16,638 nucleotides of DNA from Prevotellaceae bacterium. GTDB taxonomy: Bacteria; Bacteroidota; Bacteroidia; Bacteroidales; Bacteroidaceae. The notes below the pieces were generated by a model. It was not told the DNA's origin, did not search any database, and saw only the letters and a list, made by a program, of their open reading frames with translations. Positions 1 through 6,371 of this stretch are shown one piece after another. The stretch covers positions 1-16,638 of the forward strand of contig JABZKU010000040.1 in NCBI GenBank assembly GCA_015257125.1, given 5' to 3'. Within the stretch, counting starts at the first letter, position 1. The number at the start of each line of letters is the position of its first letter. A program made the position numbers and the translations under genes.

Positions 1-1700
1 AGATGGGCAACGACGAAAAGAAGGCACTCATCGCACGTTACACCGAACTTGACCCGCAAGACCTTGCGGATGGGGCGTTTGACGAGGCACTCTTCTGCCA
101 AGCTCTCGAAGAAATCGGGGAAGAGCGTTTTGAACTTTGTTACAAGGCTGCCAAATACATCGGTAGTGGTGCCATCCACACTCGGGCACGCCGTTACGCA
201 GATGTCGTACAAGGCAAGGTGACAGAGGAAGAACTCCTGACGCAAATCAAAGAGAAGCGCAACAAAGATGCGGTGTGCGCGTTGGGATTGCTCACCGATC
301 GTGACGATGCTGCGATCCAACGTCGCTATCTGCGCATTCAGGAGTTCCTCAAAGAGTCAAAACTGTTTGGTGCTCAGCGACAAGCCTCCGAAAAACGCGT
401 AGGGGAGATTGCCCTCCTCAATCTTTCTCGCGGTGCAGGCTTTGCCGATCCCGTGCAACTCACGTGGCGCATGGAAGCCTTGCAAGTGGAAAGTGCGGCC
501 AGCTACCTTGAAGGCATCGACATCGAAGGATATTCCTGCATCATCTCCCTCAACGATGACGGCAGCAATAAGTTGCAAATCCTCAAAGATGAGAAGTTGC
601 TCAAGAGTGTTCCGGCAAAACTCAAAAAGCATCCGCAATATCTGGAGATTGCAGAAGTGAGCAAGGCGTGGAAAGCACAACATCGGCGCGCGCGCTTCCT
701 ACTGGAAGACATGATGCAACGCCGCACTCCATTGGCCGTGGACGATGTGCGCGCCATTCTCTCCAATCCCGTGGTGAGTCCGATGTTCAAAAAGCTCGTG
801 TTGCTCCAAGACCGGCAGTTCGGACTTCCCACCGTCGAAGGACTAGCGACGTTGGATGGGGTGAAAAAGTACGGCAAATCGCCGCTTCTTCTCGCGCACC
901 CCGTAGATTTCAACGCAGCTGGACTGTGGGCACAATGGCAATCTCACCTCTTTGCAGAGAAGTTGGTGCAGCCTTTCAAGCAAGTGTTCCGCGAACTCTA
1001 CGTGCCCCTGCCCGAAGAGGCCGAGCTGAGCGAGTCGCGTCGTTATAGTGGCTACCAAATTCAGGTGAAACAAGCTGCTGCTGCCCTGCGTTCTCGTGGA
1101 TGGACAGCCAGTTATGAGGGCGGATTGCAGAAAGTTTTTCTCGCACAAGGCATTTGTGTTTCGCTCTTTGCCCGGGCCGATTGGTTCTCGCCTTCGGATG
1201 TTGAGGCACCGGCCATCGAATATGTATTTTTCTCTCGCACTCGCTATGTGCCCGACGCGCCCCCTCTCCACATAGCTGACCTGGATCCGGTGCTGTATAG
1301 TGAGGTGATGCGTGATATCGATATGGTGGTGAGCATTGCCTTTGTGGGAGGTGTAGATCCGGAAACCGGACAAAGCACGAAAGAACTCCGTACTGCCATC
1401 GTGCGCTGCACAGCCGAGTTGATGAAATTTGCCAATGTCAGTATCAGTGGTAACCATGTCTACATCAAAGGCATGCTGGCCAACTATACTGTACACTTAG
1501 GTTCCGGCTTGGTGCGCCAAGAGGGTGGCACAGTAATTCCCATTATCCCTGTGCACAGTCAGCATCGTGGCCGTATTTATCTGCCTTTCATGGACGAAGA
1601 TCCCAAGATGGTGGAAATTCTTTCCAAAGTGGTGCTCCTTGCCGAGGATCGTAAGCTCAAAGATCCCACGATCTTACAGTGGATTCGCCCGCAAGGTTAG
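1..1700 (+). CDS. DUF4132-family protein, C-terminal part (5'-truncated by window edge)
   Basis: The reading frame is open from the first bases, and the first ATG (position 3) is probably an internal methionine, so the true start lies left of the window. At least 565 residues are visible. I recognise the DUF4132 layout. A core at about residues 190-370 carries the elements HPVDF, LVQPFKQVFRELYVP and RSRGW. A C-terminal domain at about 400-562 carries LYSEVMRDIDMVVSIA and YTVHLGSG. Family members, including E. coli MolR/YehI relatives, usually run from about 800 to well over 1000 residues, so roughly half may be missing. No transmembrane segment or catalytic motif is evident in the visible part, which suggests a cytoplasmic protein. 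The biochemical function of the family is not established and I assign none. The gene ends with TAG and is followed 55 bases later by a strong terminator, so it closes its transcription unit. Confidence 0.8.
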   Translation, partial: MGNDEKKALIARYTELDPQDLADGAFDEALFCQALEEIGEERFELCYKAAKYIGSGAIHTRARRYADVVQGKVTEEELLTQIKEKRNKDAVCALGLLTDRDDAAIQRRYLRIQEFLKESKLFGAQRQASEKRVGEIALLNLSRGAGFADPVQLTWRMEALQVESAASYLEGIDIEGYSCIISLNDDGSNKLQILKDEKLLKSVPAKLKKHPQYLEIAEVSKAWKAQHRRARFLLEDMMQRRTPLAVDDVRAILSNPVVSPMFKKLVLLQDRQFGLPTVEGLATLDGVKKYGKSPLLLAHPVDFNAAGLWAQWQSHLFAEKLVQPFKQVFRELYVPLPEEAELSESRRYSGYQIQVKQAAAALRSRGWTASYEGGLQKVFLAQGICVSLFARADWFSPSDVEAPAIEYVFFSRTRYVPDAPPLHIADLDPVLYSEVMRDIDMVVSIAFVGGVDPETGQSTKELRTAIVRCTAELMKFANVSISGNHVYIKGMLANYTVHLGSGLVRQEGGTVIPIIPVHSQHRGRIYLPFMDEDPKMVEILSKVVLLAEDRKLKDPTILQWIRPQG

Positions 1701-1754
1701 CCACAGCCCGCCTCTTTTACCTACCAATAAGGTAAGATCGCACATCAACAAACG

Positions 1755-1795
1755 AGGCCGCATCAAAACCTAATTGATTTTGATGCGGCCTTTTT
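1755..1795 (+). terminator. Rho-independent terminator of the DUF4132 gene
   Basis: A perfect 13-bp stem (1756-1768 with 1778-1790) extends by one A-T pair. It has a 9-base loop and is followed by five T residues. It lies 55 bases after the stop codon. Confidence 0.92.
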
Positions 1796-1910
1796 GTGAT
1801 CTCGTAATTTCTGGTTTAAGAGTCAGATATACTCCGAATAGCGCCTGATGATATAGTCCAATAAAAGTGCGTAAGCTCCGAACTTCTTCTGTTTATGGTG
1901 AATGTATCTA

Positions 1911-1946
1911 TAAAAAGAAAGCGGTATCACAAGGTTGTGATACCGC
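1911..1946 (-). terminator. Terminator of the tRNA-Lys pair
   Basis: An 11-bp perfect stem (1921-1931 with 1936-1946) closes on a 4-base loop. Read on the minus strand it is followed by a T-rich tail (complement of 1911-1920). It lies 8 bases beyond the 3' end of the second tRNA-Lys. The plus-strand side is also fairly T-rich, so it may work in both directions. Confidence 0.85.
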
Positions 1947-1953
1947 TTCTTTG

Positions 1954-2026
1954 TACACTCTCAGAGGCTCGAACTCTGGACCCACTGATTAAGAGTCAGT
2001 TGCTCTACCAACTGAGCTAAGAGTGC
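1954..2026 (-). tRNA. tRNA-Lys(CTT), copy 2 in transcription order
   Basis: This is a 73-base cloverleaf. The acceptor stem pairs GCACTCT with AGAGTGT, with a G1-U72 wobble and discriminator A. The D arm is AGCTCAGTTGGTAGAGC. The anticodon stem ACTGA/TCAGT encloses the loop CTCTTAA, giving anticodon CTT for the lysine codon AAG. The T arm has the standard TTCGAGC loop. CCA is not encoded. It is identical to the copy at 2054-2126. Confidence 0.97.
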
Positions 2027-2053
2027 AACGTAGTAACGCCGGATGCAAGAGAG

Positions 2054-2126
2054 TACACTCTCAGAGGCTCGAACTCTGGACCCACTGATTAAGAGTCAGT
2101 TGCTCTACCAACTGAGCTAAGAGTGC
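2054..2126 (-). tRNA. tRNA-Lys(CTT), copy 1 in transcription order
   Basis: It is identical in sequence to the tRNA at 1954-2026 and exactly 100 bases away from it. The exact identity runs 76 bases (1953-2028 and 2053-2128), so only a few bases beyond the tRNA are shared, while the spacer is otherwise unrelated. Both copies probably come from one transcript that starts at the promoter near 2160-2190 and ends at the hairpin at 1921-1946. Exact identity suggests recent tandem duplication or gene conversion. Confidence 0.97.
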
Positions 2127-2159
2127 AAATGCAATTGCATTGTTTCCTCGTTACGGGTG

Positions 2160-2190
2160 CAAAAGTACGCACTTTTCAGAAACCGACCAA
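2160..2190 (-). promoter_or_regulatory. Bacteroidetes-type promoter for the tRNA-Lys pair
   Basis: On the minus strand, TTGG (2190-2187) is followed after 19 bases by TACTTTTG (2167-2160). This fits the Bacteroidetes vegetative consensus TTTG / TAnnTTTG with one mismatch in the upstream box. The inferred start near 2153 leaves about 27 leader bases before the first tRNA. The leader contains a 14-base perfect palindrome (2128-2141). Confidence 0.75.
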
Positions 2191-2286
2191 GTCTTTGCCG
2201 CGTTTTTTTAGGCGGAGGGGAGATTTTTTTTGTGATTTCGCCCCGAGAGTTTGGCGTGAGGTGGGGTGTGCGTGTAGGAATCGGGG

Positions 2287-3534
2287 TTAGTCGCGGCGGA
2301 AGAGGTCGCGCGTGTACACCTTTTCTTGCACATCGTCCAACTGGGCGTCGTAGCGGTTGGCGATGATGGCTTGGGCTTGGGCTTTGAAGGCGGCGAGGTC
2401 GTTCACCACGCGGCTGCCGAAGAAGGTTTCGCCGTCTTGGAGCGTGGGTTCGTAGATGATGACGGTAGCGCCTTTGGCTTTGATGCGCTTCATCACGCCT
2501 TGGATCGAACTTTGGCGGAAGTTGTCGGAGTTCGACTTCATGGTGAGGCGGAAAACGCCGATGACGCACGGGCGTTCAGCCGTGGGGCTGAAATTGCCGT
2601 TGTGCTCGTAGTCGTAGTAACCGGCCATTTTGAGTACGCGGTCGGCGATGAAGTCTTTGCGCGTGGCGTTGGAGTCGACGATGGCGCGCACGAGGTTTTG
2701 GGGCACGTCTTGGTAGTTGGCCAAGAGTTGCTTGGTGTCCTTCGGCAGGCAGTAGCCGCCGTATCCGAACGAGGGGTTGTTGTATATGTCGCCGATGCGG
2801 GGATCGAGACACACGCCGTCGATGATTTGCTGCGTGTCGAGGCCTTTCATTTCGGCATAGGTGTCGAGCTCGTTGAAGTAGCTGACGCGCAAGGCGAGAT
2901 AGGTGTTGGCGAAAAGTTTCACGGCCTCGGCTTCGGTGGTGCCCATGAAGAGGGTGTCGATGTCGGGTTTGAGCGCGCCCTGCTGGAGGAGTGCGGCAAA
3001 GGTGCGGGCGGCTTCGTCCAGGTGCGCGTCGCCTTCGGGGCGTCCCACGATGATGCGCGAGGGATAGAGGTTGTCGTAGAGGGCTTTGCTTTCGCGGAGA
3101 AATTCGGGGGAGAAGAGGAGGTTGCGGCAGTTGAGGCGTTGGCTCAGTTGCGCGGTGTAACCTACGGGGATGGTGCTTTTGATGATGATGATGGCGTTCT
3201 CGTTGACGCTCATCACTTCGCGCACCACACTTTCGACGGCCGAGGTGTCGAAAAAGTTGCGTTGCACGTCGTAGTTGGTCGGTGCGGCGACGATGACAAA
3301 GTCGGCTTCGGCATAGGCTTTCGCCCCGTCGAGGGTGGCGGTCAGCTGAAGCGGTTTTTCGGCAAGATAGCGCTCTATATATTCGTCTCGAATCGGCGAT
3401 TGTCGGCGATTCACCATGTCGACTTTCTCGGGCACGACGTCCACGGCGGTTACTTCGTGGTGTTGCGCCAAAAGGGTGGCGATACTCAGGCCGACATAGC
3501 CGGTACCGGCAACGGCAATGCGATAGGTTTCCAT
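2287..3534 (-). CDS. ugd: UDP-glucose 6-dehydrogenase
   Basis: This 415-residue protein would oxidise UDP-glucose to UDP-glucuronate in two NAD+-dependent steps in the cytoplasm, supplying capsule and surface polysaccharide synthesis. The N-terminal Rossmann fold starts with GTGYVG (residues 10-15). The segment KSTIPVGYT (119-127) and the substrate residues in AEAVKLFANTYLA (Lys206, Asn210) are present. The catalytic cysteine is Cys262 in GYGGYCLPKD. The C-terminal UDP-binding domain follows from about residue 300. The length is normal for the family. UDP-N-acetylmannosamine dehydrogenases share the fold, but the overall pattern fits Ugd better. The ATG at 3534 directly precedes the Rossmann strand and follows a weak AGGA. 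I see no clear terminator after the stop codon and no perfect promoter before it. The tRNA-Glu terminator ends about 50 bases upstream. Confidence 0.93.
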   Translation of the reverse strand: METYRIAVAGTGYVGLSIATLLAQHHEVTAVDVVPEKVDMVNRRQSPIRDEYIERYLAEKPLQLTATLDGAKAYAEADFVIVAAPTNYDVQRNFFDTSAVESVVREVMSVNENAIIIIKSTIPVGYTAQLSQRLNCRNLLFSPEFLRESKALYDNLYPSRIIVGRPEGDAHLDEAARTFAALLQQGALKPDIDTLFMGTTEAEAVKLFANTYLALRVSYFNELDTYAEMKGLDTQQIIDGVCLDPRIGDIYNNPSFGYGGYCLPKDTKQLLANYQDVPQNLVRAIVDSNATRKDFIADRVLKMAGYYDYEHNGNFSPTAERPCVIGVFRLTMKSNSDNFRQSSIQGVMKRIKAKGATVIIYEPTLQDGETFFGSRVVNDLAAFKAQAQAIIANRYDAQLDDVQEKVYTRDLFRRD

Positions 3535-3582
3535 GATCCTGTATGTATAGAGCGGGAATGTTTTACAAGTGTAGGAGGGGCT

Positions 3583-3623
3583 AAAAACAAAAAAAGTAAG
3601 TCCCCGGAGGAGAACTTACTTTT
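3583..3623 (-). terminator. Terminator of the tRNA-Ser/tRNA-Glu unit
   Basis: A perfect 10-bp stem (3592-3601 with 3614-3623) closes on a 12-base loop. On the minus strand it is followed by a T-rich tail (complement of 3583-3591). It lies 15 bases beyond the encoded CCA end of tRNA-Glu and separates that unit from ugd. Confidence 0.85.
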
Positions 3624-3638
3624 CTGTTAGGGTTCCTT

Positions 3639-3713
3639 TGGTAGTGCCTACGGGAATCGAACCCGTATGTCATGCGTGAGAGGCATGTATCCTAACCATT
3701 AGATGAAGGCACC
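3639..3713 (-). tRNA. tRNA-Glu(CTC) with encoded CCA
   Basis: The cloverleaf is 72 bases (3642-3713). The acceptor stem pairs GGTGCCT with AGGCACT, with a G1-U72 wobble and discriminator A. The anticodon stem CATGC/GCATG encloses the loop CTCTCAC, giving anticodon CTC for the codon GAG. The T arm is ACGGGTTCGATTCCCGT. The next three bases on the minus strand are CCA (3641-3639), so the mature end appears to be encoded, unlike the other three tRNAs here. It lies 8 bases after tRNA-Ser on the same presumed transcript. Confidence 0.95.
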
Positions 3714-3721
3714 TTAAGGTG

Positions 3722-3808
3722 CGGAAGGTGGGGGATTCGAACCCCCGGTACGGTTGCCCGTACGTCAGTTTAGCAAACTGGTGGTTTCAGCCACTCACCC
3801 AACCTTCC
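3722..3808 (-). tRNA. tRNA-Ser(GCT)
   Basis: This is an 87-base type II tRNA. The acceptor stem GGAAGGT/ACCTTCC is fully paired and the discriminator is G, as expected for serine. The anticodon loop TTGCTAA gives GCT, which reads AGC and AGT. A long variable arm forms around CGTACGGG and CCGTAC. The T arm is GGGGGTTCGAATCCCCC. CCA is not encoded. It is the first gene of the tRNA-Ser/tRNA-Glu unit. Confidence 0.96.
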
Positions 3809-3839
3809 AAAGGAGGGCGTTTGTTTGTCAAACGCAGTG

Positions 3840-3871
3840 CAAAAGTAGACAATTCTTCGTGAACCTCCAAA
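3840..3871 (-). promoter_or_regulatory. Bacteroidetes-type promoter for tRNA-Ser/tRNA-Glu
   Basis: On the minus strand, TTTG (3871-3868) is followed after 20 bases by TACTTTTG (3847-3840), a perfect match to TTTG / TAnnTTTG. The inferred start is near 3833. It falls in a small inverted repeat, GCGTTTG (3817-3823) with CAAACGC (3829-3835), in the transcript leader. Confidence 0.85.
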
Positions 3872-3958
3872 CCTTTGAGCAAAAAAGTTGAGAAAAACTG
3901 CATTCTTTCCTCTTCTCGCCCGTGAAGTTCGTATATTCGCGAGTGTAAATTCTATTCC

Positions 3959-5134
3959 ATGCAGCATCGATCCACCGTTTTTGAGTTATCGTGCGCGCCG
4001 ATTCCCACGGTGCGCATTGCCTTGGTCGGCGCCGGTCAGCGTGGACGAGCCACTTTGTCGCGCTATGCCTATGTGGAGGGCGCGGAATTTCGGGCGGTGG
4101 TCGATCCCGATCCCATAGCGGTCGCGTCGGCACTCGAATTGCTGCGCGAGCAGCGACGTCCCCTCCCCGAAACTTCGACAAACGCGGAAGCCTGGCGCGA
4201 ACTTTGTCGCCGTGAGGACATAGACCTTATCTATATATGTACTGATTGGAGCAACCACGCCGCTATGGCCGTCGAGGCGATGCGTTGTGGAAAGCATGTG
4301 GCGGTCGAAGTGCCGGCTGCCACCACGGTGGCCGACTGTTGGGAGTTGGTGCGCACGGCGGAAGCCACGCAACGACATTGTTTCATGACCGAAAACTGTT
4401 GTTACGACTGGTTTGCGCTGGCCACCCTCGATATGCACCGTCGCGGCGTCTTCGGCACGATCACGCATTGCGAAGGGGCGTACCTTCACGATTGGAGTGC
4501 GCTTTTCGCCGGCGACAACGCGGCGGCAGCGTTCTATCGCGCCGGTTGTCGGCACGGCGGAAACCCCTATCCCACGCACGCCATCGGTCCCATCGCACAA
4601 CTCCTCGGTTTTCATCGCGGCGATCGCATGGTGCGTCTCTCCTCCGTCACCGGCATGGCGGCCGGCCGCGACAGTTTGTTGGGACACGCCAACCACACGC
4701 TCATCACCACCGAGCGCGGGGTGACCATCTTGTTGCAGTTCGACGGTACCACGCCGCGGCCTTACAGTCGCCTCCAAGGCATCAGCGGCACGAAGGCCTT
4801 TGCGCAAAAATACCCCCTTCCGCTGTTTCAAGACGCTGACGGACTGCGCGAAGGCGAAGCCGCGGAAAACTTTCTCCATTCCGTCGCCGATTCGTCCGCC
4901 TATCGTTTGTGGCGCGAAGGAGCGGCACGCGGAGTGCCCAACGCCATGAACTATGCCATGGACTGTCGCCTGATTCACTGCCTGCGCCACGGCTTACCGC
5001 TCGACATCGACGTGTACGATGCGGCCGAATGGTCGTGTTTGGCGGAACTCACGCGACTTTCTGCGCAGCGCGGGGGAGAGCCGGTCGAGATTCCCGATTT
5101 TCTCAACGGCGAAATGCCTCCGGCGCAGCGTTAG
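3959..5134 (+). CDS. GH109-like Gfo/Idh/MocA-family protein (NAD-dependent glycosidase or oxidoreductase)
   Basis: The 391-residue protein begins its Rossmann fold with VGAGQRGR (residues 23-30), continues with ICTDWSNHAAMAVEAM (93-108), and has the family lysine segment GKHVAVEVPA (111-120). The stretches WELVRTAEATQRHC, TENCCYDWF, GAYLHDW and GGNPYPTHAIGPIAQ (200-214) closely resemble GH109 enzymes, which cleave alpha-N-acetylgalactosaminides by an NAD+-dependent redox mechanism. Known members are often longer (about 450 residues) and carry an export signal. None is visible here, so this copy is probably cytoplasmic. The substrate cannot be read from the sequence, and a different sugar substrate is possible. 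The ATG at 3959 is the first in frame and lies shortly before the fold. TATATTCG at 3932-3939 resembles a -7 box but has no good upstream partner. The gene may be cotranscribed with the dehydrogenase 133 bases downstream. Confidence 0.82.
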   Translation: MQHRSTVFELSCAPIPTVRIALVGAGQRGRATLSRYAYVEGAEFRAVVDPDPIAVASALELLREQRRPLPETSTNAEAWRELCRREDIDLIYICTDWSNHAAMAVEAMRCGKHVAVEVPAATTVADCWELVRTAEATQRHCFMTENCCYDWFALATLDMHRRGVFGTITHCEGAYLHDWSALFAGDNAAAAFYRAGCRHGGNPYPTHAIGPIAQLLGFHRGDRMVRLSSVTGMAAGRDSLLGHANHTLITTERGVTILLQFDGTTPRPYSRLQGISGTKAFAQKYPLPLFQDADGLREGEAAENFLHSVADSSAYRLWREGAARGVPNAMNYAMDCRLIHCLRHGLPLDIDVYDAAEWSCLAELTRLSAQRGGEPVEIPDFLNGEMPPAQR

Positions 5135-5224
5135 TTGCCCTCGGTCGTTTGTTTGTGTACACTTAGGCTGCGACGATCAGCGCAGACGCACTACACCTCT
5201 CCGCCGGTTCACGATTCGTCTCTG

Positions 5225-5255
5225 CTCTTTCTCCATTCTTTGCCTCTTTCTCCAT
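5225..5255 (+). repeat. 12-base direct repeat ahead of the dehydrogenase gene
   Basis: CTCTTTCTCCAT occurs at 5225-5236 and again at 5244-5255, a 19-base period. The second copy ends 12 bases before the ATG at 5268. The whole leader is pyrimidine-rich. It could be an operator or a chance repeat. Confidence 0.5.
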
Positions 5256-5267
5256 AAAAACTTCATT

Positions 5268-6224
5268 ATGCCCAATATCGTTTTTCTCGACAGTTTTGTA
5301 CTCAACCCCGGCGATCTCGATTGGGGAGTGCTGGCCGAACAAGGCCAACTCACCGTCTACGAGCGCACGCCGAGTGCAGAGGTCGTGGCGCGCGCCGCCG
5401 AAGCCGAAGTGATCATCCTCAACAAGGTGCGCATCACGGCCGAAATCCTCGATCGTCTTCCCCGACTCCGCCTGATTTTGGTCGCCGCCACGGGTTATGA
5501 TGTGGTAGACGTGGCCGCCGCCCGCGAACGGGGTGTCACCGTCTGCAACGTACCCGCTTACGGCACGCTCGCCGTGGCGCAACACACCCTCGCCCTGCTC
5601 CTAGAAGTCACCAACCGCGTGGGGCAGTATGCGCAGTTGAACCGCGAAGGTTACTGGTCGCGCAGTCGCGATTTCAGTTTGTGGAACGAAGCCGTCGAAG
5701 AACTCAGCGGCGTGCGCGTTTCCCTCATCGGTATGGGCAACATCGGGCGTAAGGTCGCCGAACTCCTCCGTGTGCTCGAAGCGGAAGTGTGCGCCGTCAC
5801 CTCACAGGACGAATCGACGCTCCCGACCGGCGTGCGCAAAATCACCCTCGACGAAGCCTTTGCCACCTCGCGCATCGTGTCGCTCCACTGCCCCCTCACG
5901 GCGCAAAACCGCGCCTTCGTCAACGCGTCGCTTTTGGAGAGAGCCGCCCCCGGTTTGATTCTCGTCAACACGGCGCGCGGTGCATTGATTGATGACATCG
6001 CGGTGGCCGAAGCCTTGCAGTTCGGTCGTCTCGGTGCCTACGCCTGCGATGTCCTCTCCACAGAACCGCCTGCGGCCGACCATCCCATTCTCTCCGCCCC
6101 CAACACCTACGTCACGCCCCACATCGCGTGGGCAACTGCTGCCGCTCGCGGCCGCATCGTCCGCATCATGGCCGAAAACCTCAAGGCCTTCCTCGCCGGC
6201 GCGCCGCAAAACGTGGTGTCGTGA
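5268..6224 (+). CDS. D-2-hydroxyacid dehydrogenase (glycerate dehydrogenase/hydroxypyruvate reductase-like)
   Basis: The 318-residue protein belongs to the D-isomer-specific 2-hydroxyacid dehydrogenases, cytoplasmic NAD(P)-dependent enzymes that interconvert 2-keto acids and D-2-hydroxy acids. The nucleotide-binding loop is GMGNIG (155-160). The catalytic triad is present: Arg237 in NTARGALID, Glu266 in STEPP, and His285 in PHIAWAT. Length and the N-terminal pattern FLDSFVLNPGDL suit the glycerate dehydrogenase/hydroxypyruvate reductase branch, but the exact substrate is inferred. Translation probably starts at ATG 5268. The same frame is open further upstream, back to 5019, but that part overlaps the preceding gene and does not resemble the family. 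Upstream bases are A-rich (CATAAAAACTTCATT) rather than Shine-Dalgarno-like, as is usual in Bacteroidetes. The gene ends 97 bases before a shared convergent terminator. Confidence 0.9.
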   Translation: MPNIVFLDSFVLNPGDLDWGVLAEQGQLTVYERTPSAEVVARAAEAEVIILNKVRITAEILDRLPRLRLILVAATGYDVVDVAAARERGVTVCNVPAYGTLAVAQHTLALLLEVTNRVGQYAQLNREGYWSRSRDFSLWNEAVEELSGVRVSLIGMGNIGRKVAELLRVLEAEVCAVTSQDESTLPTGVRKITLDEAFATSRIVSLHCPLTAQNRAFVNASLLERAAPGLILVNTARGALIDDIAVAEALQFGRLGAYACDVLSTEPPAADHPILSAPNTYVTPHIAWATAAARGRIVRIMAENLKAFLAGAPQNVVS

Positions 6225-6321
6225 GGGAGCGAGAATCGTTTGCTGTCGATATGAGTTGTCGCATTGTTTGAAACACCAGCGTTTCGACGGCAGTTATCAC
6301 CTCCTCGTTTTATTAAAAGCC

Positions 6322-6371
6322 AGATCCGCAAGACGCGCTGTTGTCAAACAGTCGTCTTGCGGATCTTTTTT
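6322..6371 (+). terminator. Convergent, probably bidirectional terminator
   Basis: A 14-bp perfect stem (6322-6335 with 6353-6366) is capped by an inner 5-bp stem (6338-6342 with 6347-6351). Six T residues follow at 6366-6371. On the minus strand the hairpin is followed by a weaker CTTTTAAT-type tail. It lies between two converging genes, and the minus-strand gene's TAA stop (6370-6372) overlaps its T tract. Confidence 0.9.

Noticed and set aside
1816..1826. 11-base match to the tRNA-Lys anticodon region (TTAAGAGTCAG), possibly a tRNA remnant or attachment site
   Set aside because: Too short, and with no flanking similarity. No integrase or second attachment copy is visible.
2198..2286. Terminator after ugd
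   Set aside because: Short G/C stems can be drawn, but on the minus strand A runs, not T runs, follow them.
2326..3630. 434-codon plus-strand open frame opposite ugd
   Set aside because: It lies antisense to a clear UDP-glucose dehydrogenase, is dominated by Gly, Val, Asp and His from the GC-rich complement, and resembles no family.
3986..4990. 334-codon minus-strand open frame opposite the GH109-like gene
   Set aside because: It is antisense to a gene with clear family motifs, and the frame shows no known pattern.
5019..5267. N-terminal extension of the dehydrogenase
   Set aside because: It overlaps the GH109-like gene in another frame. The family start is at ATG 5268.
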